From NCBI GenBank assembly GCA_016297535.1, contig JAEDGL010000006.1:1-41163 (forward strand): DNA of 41,163 nt. The letters run 5' to 3'. The stretch is from Clostridia bacterium. GTDB taxonomy: Bacteria > Bacillota > Clostridia > Christensenellales > Aristaeellaceae. Made by a program: the position numbers and the translations under genes. The notes under the pieces are model-generated. The model did not search any database, had not been told where the DNA came from, and saw only the letters and a list, made by a program, of their open reading frames with translations. The stretch's first letter is position 1. Each line of letters begins with the position of its first letter. Positions 1-8,019 of the stretch are shown here, piece by piece.

Positions 1-817
1 GGTTCGCAGCGTGGATGAAACCGCTCCCGAAAGCGTGCACCTGTGCGACTTCCCCGTGGCCGATGACAGCCTGATTGATGTAAACCTGAACACCCAGATG
101 AGCAATCTTCTGGAGGTTGTCAGCCTGGGCCGCGCCTGCCGCGCCGCCGCCAACATCAAGGTGCGTCAACCCGTGGCAGCGCTCTATGTAAAGGGCACCA
201 GCTTTGACGAGTCCTTCAGCGACCTTGCCAAGGATGAGCTAAACGCCAAGTCCGTAGTGTTCACCGAGGATGCCCGCGCCTTTACCACCTACAACCTCAA
301 GCCCCAGATGCGCACCCTGGGCCCCCGCTACGGCAAGCTGCTGGGCAAAATCGGCGCTGCTCTCAAAACCATGGATGGCAACGACGTGGTGGATACCTTT
401 GACCGCGGTGAAAACCTAGTGTTTATGGTGGAGGATACCCAGGTATCCCTTTCCCGCGAGGATGTGCTGACCGAAGCCACCCAGAAGCCCGGCTTTGCCG
501 CCCAGATGGACGGCGGCGTAACCGTTGTGCTGGACTGCAACCTGACCGAGGAACTGATCACCGAGGGCTATCAGCGCGAGATGATCTCCAAGCTGCAAAA
601 CATGCGCAAGGACTCCGGCTTTGAAGTAAGCGACCGCATCGTCATCACTTACGCCTGCAAGGATAAGCTCGCCGAGGCTATCGAGACCGGGCGCGACTTT
701 ATCATGACCAGCGTGCTCGCCATCGCCATGGAGCGCGTACCTGCGCTGCAGGATGACGAAGCCAAAGAGTGGGATCTCAACGGCAAAAAGATCGCCATCA
801 GCATCAAAAAGGCGTAA
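1..817 (+). CDS. ileS: Isoleucine--tRNA ligase, C-terminal part (5' end outside window)
   Basis: The frame is open from the first bases, so this is the last 271 or so residues of a longer protein. The segment around VHLCDFP followed by a helical anticodon-binding region, and the C-terminal part with TEELITEGYQREMISKLQNMRK, match the C-terminal region of the long, eukaryote-like class of isoleucyl-tRNA synthetases. That enzyme charges tRNA-Ile in the cytoplasm. The catalytic HIGH and KMSKS motifs would lie upstream of the window and cannot be checked. A strong hairpin terminator follows directly, so this gene probably ends its own transcript. Family assignment is secure; the exact N-terminus is unseen. 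Confidence 0.93.
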   Translation, partial: VRSVDETAPESVHLCDFPVADDSLIDVNLNTQMSNLLEVVSLGRACRAAANIKVRQPVAALYVKGTSFDESFSDLAKDELNAKSVVFTEDARAFTTYNLKPQMRTLGPRYGKLLGKIGAALKTMDGNDVVDTFDRGENLVFMVEDTQVSLSREDVLTEATQKPGFAAQMDGGVTVVLDCNLTEELITEGYQREMISKLQNMRKDSGFEVSDRIVITYACKDKLAEAIETGRDFIMTSVLAIAMERVPALQDDEAKEWDLNGKKIAISIKKA

Positions 818-829
818 CGGCCTGTGCTT

Positions 830-864
830 ACCGGGGCAGCTTCTGCCTGCCCCGGTGATTTTCT
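830..864 (+). terminator. Rho-independent terminator after ileS
   Basis: A perfect 10-bp stem (ACCGGGGCAG at 830-839 against CTGCCCCGGT at 847-856) with a 7-base loop is followed by GATTTTCT. It sits 12 bases after the ileS stop. The T tract is short, so some read-through into the next operon is likely; no clear promoter was seen between here and 902. Confidence 0.75.
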
Positions 865-901
865 CTCCTGTAGGAGGCAATTACAAAGTAAGGAGAAAAC
901 T

Positions 902-1774
902 ATGTATCTTTGCGATCAATGGCGTGATTATGAAGTGCTGGATACCGGCGACGGCGAAAAGCTGGAGCGCTGGGGCAAAATCATCCTGCGCCGCCCCGAT
1001 CCGCAGGTCATCTGGCCCAAGGCCGATCCCGAGCTGTGGAAAAAGGCGCAGGCCACCTACGAACGCAGCGAAAGCGGCGGCGGCCACTGGGAATTTCGAG
1101 AAAAGCTGCCCGAGCGCTGGACGATCAGTCTGGGCAATCTCAAGTTTTATGTGAAGCCTACCGGCTTCAAGCATACGGGGCTTTTCCCGGAGCAGGCGGC
1201 CAACTGGGCCTTTATGCAGGATCGCATCCGCAGCGCAGGCGCGTGGAGCGAGCCGCCCCGCATTCTTAACCTGTTCGCCTACACCGGCGGCGCCACCATG
1301 GCCTGTGCGGCTGCCGGCGCGCACGTTACGCATGTGGATGCCGCCAAGGGCATGGTGCTCTGGGCCAGAGAAAACCGCGAGCTCACCGGCATTCCGGAGG
1401 AAAGCACCCGTTTTATCATCGAGGATGCCAAGGCCTTTGTGCGGCGTGAAATCCGCCGCGGCAACAAATACGACGGTATTCTGATGGATCCTCCCAGCTA
1501 CGGCCGCGGCCCCAACGGCGAGGTGTGGAAGCTGGAAAACGAGCTGTACCCGCTGGTGGAGCTGTGCTCCGAGGTGCTCAGCGATACGCCGCTGTTTTTC
1601 CTGATCAACGGCTATACCACGGGCTTTAGTGCAAGCGTGCTGCGCAACATCGCCCAGCGCTGCCTGTGCCCCAGATTTGGCGGTAAGGCAGAGGCGGACG
1701 AGCTGTGCCTGAAGGTAACCAGCGGCGGCGTACTGCCCTGCGGTACCACGGCCAGGTGGCTGCCCGATGCCTGA
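902..1774 (+). CDS. Class I SAM-dependent RNA methyltransferase (RlmI/RlmK-like)
   Basis: 290 residues. The SAM-binding motif I is seen as NLFAYTGGATMACAAAGA (about residues 123-140), followed by an acidic VDAAKGM strand, and the catalytic or base-flipping motif is MDPPSYGRG (195-203). This DPPxxG pattern with FAYTGG is typical of the COG1092 23S rRNA methyltransferases. The N-terminal PUA domain of E. coli RlmI is absent, as in many Clostridial relatives. The ATG at 902 is chosen over an upstream in-frame start because AAGGAG sits about 7 bases before it. The stop overlaps the next start by 8 bases, implying translational coupling. The exact target base is not known from sequence. Confidence 0.85.
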   Translation: MYLCDQWRDYEVLDTGDGEKLERWGKIILRRPDPQVIWPKADPELWKKAQATYERSESGGGHWEFREKLPERWTISLGNLKFYVKPTGFKHTGLFPEQAANWAFMQDRIRSAGAWSEPPRILNLFAYTGGATMACAAAGAHVTHVDAAKGMVLWARENRELTGIPEESTRFIIEDAKAFVRREIRRGNKYDGILMDPPSYGRGPNGEVWKLENELYPLVELCSEVLSDTPLFFLINGYTTGFSASVLRNIAQRCLCPRFGGKAEADELCLKVTSGGVLPCGTTARWLPDA

Positions 1775-2471
1775 AATCATTTATGAGGATAACCACCTGC
1801 TGGTGGCCGTCAAGCCGCCCAACCAGCTTACGCAGGGCGACGCCACCGGCGATGAAGCCCTGCTGGACGAGCTGAAGGGCTATCTGAAGGTAAAGTATCA
1901 AAAGCCCGGCGAGGTCTATCTGGGCCTTGTACACCGGCTGGACCGGCCCGTGGGCGGTCTGGTGGCCTTTGCCCGCACCAGCAAGGCGGCCTCCCGTCTC
2001 AGCGAGCAGCTGCGCACCCACGCCATGCACCGCGACTATCTGGCCGTTGCCGAAAACGGCGATACGCTTGCCGATGAAGGCACGCTTCACCACTGGTTAA
2101 GCAAGGATGAAGCCGGAGGCAGCGTGCGTGTAGTCAAGCCCGGCACCCCGGGCGCTCAGGAGGCAAGGCTGCGTTATGCCGTGCTTGACCGCAAGGGGAA
2201 CACGGCGCTGGTGCATGTAATGCTGGAAACCGGCCGCAAGCACCAGATCCGCGTCCAGTTTGCCCAAAGCGGTCATCCGCTGCGGTATGACATGCGCTAC
2301 GGGCAGGGCGAGCGGGGGCAGAGCATTGCCCTCTGGGGCGCGCTGCTTACCCTTTCGCACCCAACGCGCAAGCAGCCCATGACCTTTGTCAGCGTTCCCC
2401 GCGGCGAGGCCTACAGGCCCTATGCCCAAACCATCATCCGCTTTTTAAGCGGGAAGGGAGACCAACCGTGA
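1767..2471 (+). CDS. RluA-family pseudouridine synthase
   Basis: 234 residues. It has the family signature GLVHRLDRPVGGLVAFARTS, with the catalytic aspartate as D59 in HRLD, and the later motif LETGRKHQIRVQF that closes the active site. There is no N-terminal S4 domain, so it is the short form of the RluA/RluC/RluD group. It isomerises uridine to pseudouridine in rRNA or tRNA; the position cannot be told from sequence. Its start overlaps the upstream methyltransferase by 8 bases and its stop overlaps the tgt start by 4 bases, so the three genes form a coupled RNA-modification operon. Confidence 0.9.
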   Translation: MPEIIYEDNHLLVAVKPPNQLTQGDATGDEALLDELKGYLKVKYQKPGEVYLGLVHRLDRPVGGLVAFARTSKAASRLSEQLRTHAMHRDYLAVAENGDTLADEGTLHHWLSKDEAGGSVRVVKPGTPGAQEARLRYAVLDRKGNTALVHVMLETGRKHQIRVQFAQSGHPLRYDMRYGQGERGQSIALWGALLTLSHPTRKQPMTFVSVPRGEAYRPYAQTIIRFLSGKGDQP

Positions 2472-3598
2472 GCACCCCTCCATTTTCCTTTGAGGTTCTC
2501 AAAACCTGCCGTCAGAGCGGAGCGCGCCTGGGCATTCTGCATACGCCTCACGGCGACATTCACACGCCCGCGTACATGCCCGTAGGCACGCTGGCCACCG
2601 TAAAGGCCATGACCCCCCGTGAAATGCTGGAGATCGGTACGGAAATTATGCTTTCCAACACCTATCACCTGCATCTGCGCCCCGGCGAGGAGCTGGTGCG
2701 CGAGGGCGGCGGACTGCACAAGTTCATGTCCTGGCCCAAACCCATTCTGACCGACAGCGGCGGATTTCAGGTGTTTTCGCTTGCCGGAATCCGCAAAATT
2801 GAGGAGGAAGGCGTTACCTTCCAGAGTCATCTGGACGGCAGCCGCCGCTTCATCTCTCCTGAGGTGAGCATGGATATCCAGCACGCCCTGGGCGCGGATA
2901 TCATGATGGCCTTTGACGTATGCAGCGCATACCCCTGCGACCATGCCACCGCCGAGGACGCCATGCACCGCACCCACCGCTGGGCCAGACGCTGCCAGCA
3001 GCATCACACGGATGATACGCAGGTGCTGTTTGGCATTGTGCAGGGCGCGTTTTTCAGGGATTTGCGCATCGAAAGCGCCAAAACGCTTACCGATATGGAT
3101 TTCTTTGGCTACGGCATTGGCGGATTGTCCGTAGGCGAGCCAAAGCCCATGATGTACGAAATGCTGGAGGCCATCATGCCCCACATGTCCGCCGTGAAGC
3201 CACGTTACCTGATGGGCGTGGGCTCCCCGGATTGTCTGGTGGAGGGCGCGCTGCGCGGCGTGGATATGTTTGACTGCGTGCTGGCCACCCGCATTGCACG
3301 CAACGGCACCTGCTTTACCTCCAAGGGCCGGCTGGTCATCAAAAACGCGCAGTATGCGCACGACTGGCAGCCCATTGATGAGGAGTGCGACTGCTACGCC
3401 TGCCGCAACTTCAGCCGCGCCTACATCCGTCACCTGTTCAAGGCGGGCGAGATTACCGGCGCGCGGCTGGCCAGCATTCACAACCTGCGCTTTCTCCTGC
3501 GACTGATGGAAAAAGTCCGTCAGGCCATCGCGGAGGACCGTCTGCTGGATTTCCGCAACGAGTTCTTTTCGCACTACGATATGACCCGAAACTTCTGA
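2468..3598 (+). CDS. tgt: tRNA-guanine transglycosylase
   Basis: 376 residues, the usual length for bacterial Tgt, which exchanges guanine 34 for the queuosine precursor preQ1 in GUN-anticodon tRNAs. Visible motifs are TDSGGFQVFSL with active-site D96, AFDVCSAYPCDHAT with D150, GVDMFDCVLATR with the nucleophilic aspartate D269, and the zinc site CDCYAC (C307, C309, C312) completed by H338 in ASIHNL. The start is GTG, with GGGAAGGGAG upstream and a 4-base overlap with the preceding gene. No other queuosine gene (queA, yajC) lies in the window. Assignment is firm. Confidence 0.97.
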   Translation: MSTPPFSFEVLKTCRQSGARLGILHTPHGDIHTPAYMPVGTLATVKAMTPREMLEIGTEIMLSNTYHLHLRPGEELVREGGGLHKFMSWPKPILTDSGGFQVFSLAGIRKIEEEGVTFQSHLDGSRRFISPEVSMDIQHALGADIMMAFDVCSAYPCDHATAEDAMHRTHRWARRCQQHHTDDTQVLFGIVQGAFFRDLRIESAKTLTDMDFFGYGIGGLSVGEPKPMMYEMLEAIMPHMSAVKPRYLMGVGSPDCLVEGALRGVDMFDCVLATRIARNGTCFTSKGRLVIKNAQYAHDWQPIDEECDCYACRNFSRAYIRHLFKAGEITGARLASIHNLRFLLRLMEKVRQAIAEDRLLDFRNEFFSHYDMTRNF

Positions 3599-3614
3599 TG
3601 GGGAGATTTCTGCT

Positions 3615-4010
3615 ATGCTGGATTGCATCGAAGTGGCCGCAGGCGTTGTCAAAAATGCCGGGGGACGCATTCTCATCTGCTGCCGGAAGGGCCCGATGGA
3701 CGGGCTTTGGGAATTTCCCGGCGGCAAGCGGGAAAAGGGCGAAACCTTTCAGCAAACGCTGGAGCGCGAGCTGATGGAGGAGCTGGAGCTGTCCGTAGAA
3801 GCGGATGAAACGCTGGGCTCGGTGCTGAGCAACGATGGCCGCTCCATCTGGCTGGTGTTTGTCAGCGCCCGCCCCAGGGGCAGCGACGCTTTCGTTTTGC
3901 ACGATCACAGCCAGGCCGCATGGGTTTTGCCACAGGACCTGCCGCAATACAGGTTCTGCCCCGCAGACCAGCGTTTTCTGGATAGCTACCTGCCCACGCT
4001 TCTCCAATAA
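3615..4010 (+). CDS. Nudix hydrolase, MutT-like 8-oxo-dGTP diphosphatase
   Basis: 131 residues, the length of MutT. The Nudix box GX5EX7REUXEE is complete from G37 to E56 (GGKREKGE through RELMEE); the usual following glycine is a glutamate (E58). The GLWEFPGGK lead-in is typical of MutT/NUDT1-type sanitising enzymes that hydrolyse oxidised dGTP. It lies 16 bases after tgt and is the last gene of the operon, followed by a strong terminator. Substrate assignment is by family only; other Nudix substrates are possible. Confidence 0.85.
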   Translation: MLDCIEVAAGVVKNAGGRILICCRKGPMDGLWEFPGGKREKGETFQQTLERELMEELELSVEADETLGSVLSNDGRSIWLVFVSARPRGSDAFVLHDHSQAAWVLPQDLPQYRFCPADQRFLDSYLPTLLQ

Positions 4011-4044
4011 GCTCCCCCCATTCCGAAAACAAAAGTCAAATAGG

Positions 4045-4083
4045 AAAGCATCCGTATGATCGCAATCATACGGATGCTTTTTT
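4045..4083 (+). terminator. Strong rho-independent terminator ending the rlm-rlu-tgt-nudix operon
   Basis: A perfect 13-bp stem (4048-4060 against 4065-4077, GCATCCGTATGAT and its complement) has the 4-base loop CGCA and is followed by six T residues, with AAA before the stem. The 4084-4269 stretch after it holds no gene I can support. Confidence 0.93.
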
Positions 4084-4269
4084 GCGTAGCTAAAATTTCA
4101 GGTTTTGGAACAGCCAACATTTTGCAAAAGCATTTCGGAGCAGACACGCCTGCCGGAAACAGACACATTAGCCATTCGCAATAAGCTTGTTCTTTGGCAA
4201 ACCCCTTCCCATGCTATGCTTTTTCAATGCTTCCAGCACAGTCTGGTAAACAGAAACCGGCTTGCACCA

Positions 4270-4830
4270 TCAATCGTCCACAATTTGCACATTTTCGGGA
4301 ATGCTTTCAATCAGCATGGCGGCGGTATTGGACAGCCTGATATTCCTTTGCAAGGGAAACGACACTTTGCCGATGATGCTGCTGCTTTCACAGTGAACAT
4401 CGAGCTTTGTATCCAGCAATCCCAGATTGTCTGGCAGGTTGTTGGCAAAAATCAGACTGCCTGCGCTTACGCCAATCACCAATCCGCCCTCCCGCAGATA
4501 GGCAAGAAGCGATTCCCGAAATCCGCTATCGTTGATCCTGCCAAGCAGATAAGACGTCCTGCCTCCGCACAAGTACACCACATCAAAGGCTTTCAGCTCA
4601 TCAACCGGCATATTTCTGTGCAGATCAAATACCTGGATGTTCTCTTTCGGAATGCCGCATTTCAACAGATCATTCATACATTTGGGCAGCACAGCAATTG
4701 CATCTGCGTCAGTGGCAGCCGTAGGAATAAACAGTGCCCTGGTATCCAAAGTGCTTTTACCCAGCATTTGGAGAAAAGCTTCTTTGATTTTTTTCGTTTC
4801 CAGGCCGCATGATGTTAATAAAACCTTCAT
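4270..4830 (-). CDS. Peptidase S51 (PepE/cyanophycinase-like) family protein
   Basis: 186 residues. The class I glutamine-amidotransferase-like fold is indicated by VVYLCGGRTSYLL (about 85-96) and the nucleophile elbow GVSAGSL with S122; H146 in KLDVHCESS sits where the catalytic histidine of the family is expected. Members cleave N-terminal Asp-Xaa dipeptides or related substrates in the cytoplasm. The start at 4830 is preferred over the in-frame ATG at 4854 because GAAGGAG lies 8-9 bases before it. It lies 41 bases downstream of the GNAT gene on the same strand, so the two are probably co-transcribed. The real substrate is unknown. Confidence 0.85.
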   Translation of the reverse strand: MKVLLTSCGLETKKIKEAFLQMLGKSTLDTRALFIPTAATDADAIAVLPKCMNDLLKCGIPKENIQVFDLHRNMPVDELKAFDVVYLCGGRTSYLLGRINDSGFRESLLAYLREGGLVIGVSAGSLIFANNLPDNLGLLDTKLDVHCESSSIIGKVSFPLQRNIRLSNTAAMLIESIPENVQIVDD

Positions 4831-4871
4831 GGAATCACTCCTTCGTATAGCCAATCCGTAGAAATCGGGGT

Positions 4872-5381
4872 TTACAGAGCAATCCAGTACCGCTGCACCA
4901 CTTCTCCATCAACGGTGATTTCGTTTTCCAGCACGCCGCCGTTGTTCTGTATGCTTTTGGCAGAACCGATGTTTTCCTTGTTGCAGGCCATCATCACCCT
5001 GTCGATGCCCAGCTTTCTGCATTCTTCAAGGGCCAGACCAATCATCTGGGTGGCAACGCCCTTGCGTCTCTCGGAGGGCCGTACGCCGTCGCCGATGTGT
5101 CCGCCATTCAGCAGCAGCGCATCATTAAGCCAGTGGCGGATGTTTACCGCGCCAACCATCCGGTCGCGTTCCTCATCCAGGCAGAAAAAGGTCGAATCCG
5201 GCACCAGTCCGTTTCTGGCCTCCTTGAGTTCAACACTTTCGCAATAGCGGTCAAAATCATGATAATCTGCCTTGCGAATGGCGTAGGGAATAATGGTTTC
5301 GCCGGTGGCGTACCATTCATCCAGCATTTCGGTAATCTGTTTTTGATATTTGGGAGAGGCTTTGACCAATGTAAGCTTCAT
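4872..5381 (-). CDS. GNAT-family N-acetyltransferase
   Basis: 169 residues. The acetyl-CoA pyrophosphate-binding motif A is visible as GVRPSERRKGVATQMIG (about 98-114), followed by the usual AL-EC helix and by ACNKENIGSAKSIQNNGG, the typical end of a GNAT fold where a late residue pair contacts the acceptor. It transfers an acetyl group to an unknown small molecule or protein. GGAAGGA lies ahead of the ATG. It is the likely first gene of a two-gene unit with the S51 peptidase and is divergent from the P-loop gene at 5469. Confidence 0.9.
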   Translation of the reverse strand: MKLTLVKASPKYQKQITEMLDEWYATGETIIPYAIRKADYHDFDRYCESVELKEARNGLVPDSTFFCLDEERDRMVGAVNIRHWLNDALLLNGGHIGDGVRPSERRKGVATQMIGLALEECRKLGIDRVMMACNKENIGSAKSIQNNGGVLENEITVDGEVVQRYWIAL

Positions 5382-5409
5382 GTTTTTTTCCTTCCGTCCT
5401 GATCTTTTG

Positions 5410-5437
5410 TTGAAAACGGGCCTGTGACAGGTATAAT
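5410..5437 (+). promoter_or_regulatory. Sigma-A promoter with spacer palindrome, for the P-loop gene
   Basis: TTGAAA (5410-5415) and TATAAT (5432-5437) are separated by 16 bases. The spacer holds a perfect inverted repeat CCTGT-G-ACAGG at 5421-5431 that abuts the -10 element, where a repressor could block polymerase. The promoter lies after the possible GTG start at 5424, so it supports the ATG at 5469. Confidence 0.7.
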
Positions 5438-5468
5438 AGGACTATCCAAAGCAGACAGGAAGGATCCG

Positions 5469-6020
5469 ATGTCACGCGGCATTCTGATCTTCGGTTCTGC
5501 CGGTTCGGGCAAAACCACCCTTGGACGGCTGACGGCCGAAGAGCTGGGCTATCCCTATTACGATATTGATGACTATATCTGGCGCGCTGATACGCCCGTA
5601 CCCTTTACGCTGATGTACAGCCGTGAGGAAAAGATCCGCCGTTTGATGGAGGCCCTCACGCAGCACGAGCACTTTGTAACGGCGGGTTCCATGGACAGCT
5701 TCAACGCACCCTTCGTGCCAATGTTTGACCTTGCGGTGCTGCTGACCTGCGACTGGGAAGTTCGCCATAGGCGGCTGGACCAGCGGGAGTACGCCGCATT
5801 CGGCAACCGCATCCGCAAGGGAGGCGACATGTACGAGGGTCATCTGCGTTTTCTCGATATCGCCCGCCGCTATGACACGGACGGCTCCCCCAGCCTGGCC
5901 TTTCATTCCCGTTGGGCGGATACGCTGCCCTGCAAAGTGCTCAGGCTGAACGGCGCGGATTCGCCAAGTCAAAACACCGCCGCTATTGTGCGGGCCTATC
6001 GGGCTGTCACATCCGGCTGA
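5469..6020 (+). CDS. P-loop ATPase, adenylate/shikimate-kinase-like
   Basis: 183 residues. A Walker A motif GSAGSGKTT sits at residues 9-17, right after the first beta strand, followed by the helix LGRLTAEELGYPYYDIDDYIW. This arrangement, with an acidic DIDDY after strand 2, resembles nucleoside and shikimate kinases. A later R-rich LID-like segment (HRRLDQREYAAFGNRIRKGG) fits. The phosphate acceptor is unknown. The start at 5469 is set by AGGAAGGA just before it and by a promoter whose -10 lies at 5432-5437. The gene stands alone between a divergent GNAT gene and a convergent amidohydrolase. Confidence 0.75.
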   Translation: MSRGILIFGSAGSGKTTLGRLTAEELGYPYYDIDDYIWRADTPVPFTLMYSREEKIRRLMEALTQHEHFVTAGSMDSFNAPFVPMFDLAVLLTCDWEVRHRRLDQREYAAFGNRIRKGGDMYEGHLRFLDIARRYDTDGSPSLAFHSRWADTLPCKVLRLNGADSPSQNTAAIVRAYRAVTSG

Positions 6021-6042
6021 ATGCGTTTACCGCAGGGCGCAT

Positions 6043-7377
6043 TTACAGCCGTACCTGCGCGGTGCCGTCCTCAGTGTACACAATGCGGTCGCCGGAGGCG
6101 TTCAGGCTGTCCAGATAGGCCAGATACTCCTGCTTGCCGGCAAACAGGGGCTTGTATTCCGCCACAATCTTTTTGGCGCGCTCCGCGCCATCGCCCAGCA
6201 GCAGCGCCGCCATAACCAGCTGCCACTTGGCGCAGGTAACGCAGGCCAGCTCGGGGTTCTGGATATAGTAATCGTTGCCGTGAGTGGTGCCTACCGCGCC
6301 GGGCATGTAGGGATGCACCACCGGCATGATGCACGAAAGATCGCCCATATCGGTGCTGCCGGAGCCGATGGAATCATCCATGTACAGGGGCAGCTCCGGC
6401 ATGGCGATGGCGGCGGCCTCCTTTACCACCTGCTTCATCTGCTGATCGTTGCGCAGGGGTGCATAGCCAGGGATATCAATGATTTCGATGTTGTTGTCCA
6501 AGGAGAGCGCCGCGCCGGTGAGCGCCTGATTAACGCGCCGGTTGGCCGCTGCGATGCCCTCAAAGCCGGAGCCGCGCACAAAGCTTTCCAGCTGCACGTT
6601 TTCGGGAATGGCGTTGACCACATCGCCGCCATGGGTGATGATGGGATGCACGCGGATGATATCCTGCTCGCGGAAGGTTTCGCGGATGGCGTTAACCGCG
6701 TTTAGGCCGCAGCTGGCGGCATACAGCGCGTTGCGTCCATCCCACGGCGCTCCGCCCGCGTGGGCAGACACGCCCTTGTACGCAATACGCTTGGCGATGC
6801 AGCCCACCGAGCCGGCCTGCACCGCAGGAACCGCCGAGGACGTATGCACCATAAACGCCAGATCCACACCGTCAAACAATCCACGGCTCAAAAATTCCGG
6901 CTTGCCCACAAAGTAGCGGATTTTTCCTTCCTCGCGAAGCTGGCTGCGGTATTCCAGCTCCAGAAGCTCCTCCGCAGGCACCGCGCACAGGCGAATGCTG
7001 CCGCTTAGCTGGTCCAGCACGCCCGGTTCCCGAAGCGCCGCCGCAATGCCCACCAGCGCCGCGCACTGGGCATTGTGTCCGCAGGCATGCACAGCGCCTG
7101 TTTCGGGGTTCGCCTCCGGGTGGCTGGGACACATGACGGAGTCCAGTTCGCCCAGAATGAGCAGTTCGGGGCCGGGACGTCCTGTTTCAATACGGGCCAC
7201 AAAGCCGGTCAGGTTATCGGGGCACTGCAGCTCGTAACCCAGGCTGGTAAAAACCTCCTTCATATAGCCGGAGGTTTTTTCCTCCCGGTAGCCGGTTTCG
7301 GGATGCTGCCAGATAAACCGTTCTGTTTTCAAAATCAAATCACGGTGCTTGTCCACCGCGTTTATCATATTTTGCAT
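6043..7377 (-). CDS. M20-family amidohydrolase (AbgB-like)
   Basis: 444 residues. Metal-binding motifs of the M20D amidohydrolases are seen: LGELDS (75-80) and HACGHNAQ (97-104), with acidic AVPAEELLE following and a dimerisation-domain segment VSAHAGGAPWDGRNAL. HACGHNAQ and the overall length are closest to the AbgB/amidohydrolase subgroup that cleaves N-acyl or p-aminobenzoyl-amino acid amide bonds. It is cytoplasmic, with no signal peptide. AGGAG precedes the ATG and a TTGACT-17-TACATT promoter lies upstream. There is no AbgA partner next to it, so the substrate cannot be named. Confidence 0.88.
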   Translation of the reverse strand: MQNMINAVDKHRDLILKTERFIWQHPETGYREEKTSGYMKEVFTSLGYELQCPDNLTGFVARIETGRPGPELLILGELDSVMCPSHPEANPETGAVHACGHNAQCAALVGIAAALREPGVLDQLSGSIRLCAVPAEELLELEYRSQLREEGKIRYFVGKPEFLSRGLFDGVDLAFMVHTSSAVPAVQAGSVGCIAKRIAYKGVSAHAGGAPWDGRNALYAASCGLNAVNAIRETFREQDIIRVHPIITHGGDVVNAIPENVQLESFVRGSGFEGIAAANRRVNQALTGAALSLDNNIEIIDIPGYAPLRNDQQMKQVVKEAAAIAMPELPLYMDDSIGSGSTDMGDLSCIMPVVHPYMPGAVGTTHGNDYYIQNPELACVTCAKWQLVMAALLLGDGAERAKKIVAEYKPLFAGKQEYLAYLDSLNASGDRIVYTEDGTAQVRL

Positions 7378-7449
7378 ACCGTTTCTCCTTTCGGAATCCT
7401 CTTTTTTTGTTTCCGCCTTCTTGTTTTTGCGCTCAAAGGTCTTGCCTGC

Positions 7450-7478
7450 AATGTATCACTCCGCATAGGCAAAGTCAA
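7450..7478 (-). promoter_or_regulatory. Sigma-A promoter for the M20 amidohydrolase
   Basis: Read on the minus strand, TTGACT (7478-7473) and TACATT (7455-7450) are separated by 17 bases, about 75 bases upstream of the start codon. Confidence 0.7.
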
Positions 7479-7603
7479 TAGCATTGCCATCCGCCCTTGA
7501 GCGTGGTTGTGGCGTTACAATAGATGTGAGACCGGAGAAAAAGGCGAAAGAGTCTGTTAGAATAAAGTCGCCAAACCAAACGCTAACGGAGGACTCAAAC
7601 GCC

Positions 7604-7864
7604 ATGAAGAGTATAACACAGAACAAGCGGTATTTGCCACATGAAATGAGCACAAAAATCAACTCGGTAAAGCTGTATCGTCAAACAGGAGATATCGGAT
7701 TTGTGGTAAGACGGTATCACATATCAAAGGCATCGCTCATGAGATGGAACAGGCAGTACGACGGTACACGCGAATCTCTGCTGTCCCATCTGATCCTGGT
7801 CGTATCATGGAAGACGATATTTACAGACTTTGATTTCCTCCATTGTTCTTCTCAATATATGTGA
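7604..7864 (+). pseudogene. Truncated transposase, N-terminal helix-turn-helix remnant
   Basis: 86 residues from an ATG with GGAGG about 11 bases upstream. The stretch from MKSITQNKRYLPHE through YRQTGDIGFVVRRYHISKASLMRWNRQYDG looks like the N-terminal helix-turn-helix of DDE transposases/integrases of the IS3/IS481 type, which I recognise from Clostridial insertion sequences. After about residue 63 the similarity stops, and the rest (SHLILVVSWKTIF onward) does not continue into a DDE domain. No inverted repeats or target duplication could be found. I read it as a decayed element, not a working gene; a small DNA-binding protein is the alternative. The rest of 7378-8019 holds the amidohydrolase promoter and one terminator. 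Confidence 0.6.
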
Positions 7865-7901
7865 AAAAGCCCAGCTTTCGCTGTTTTTTTCGACAGCCTG
7901 G

Positions 7902-7930
7902 CCCTCCGTGTTTGTACACGGAGGGTTTTT
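7902..7930 (+). terminator. Rho-independent terminator after the transposase remnant
   Basis: A 10-bp stem CCCTCCGTGT (7902-7911) / ACACGGAGGG (7916-7925) with the 4-base loop TTGT is followed by TTTTT. It shields the ykvI-like gene from upstream transcription. Confidence 0.85.
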
Positions 7931-8019
7931 GTATAAACAAAACGCTTTCATCCTTGCCTTCTGGCATTTGCCAGGCCAAAGCGGCATAGGCTTTTTTGCT
8001 TGGCGGGGGAGGCGATGAG

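Noticed and set aside
4105..4812. Plus-strand frame opposite the S51 peptidase
   Set aside because: The minus frame has the GVSAGSL nucleophile motif and a good ribosome binding site; the plus frame has neither.
5424..5468. Upstream GTG start for the P-loop gene
   Set aside because: It lies inside the promoter spacer, before the -10 element.
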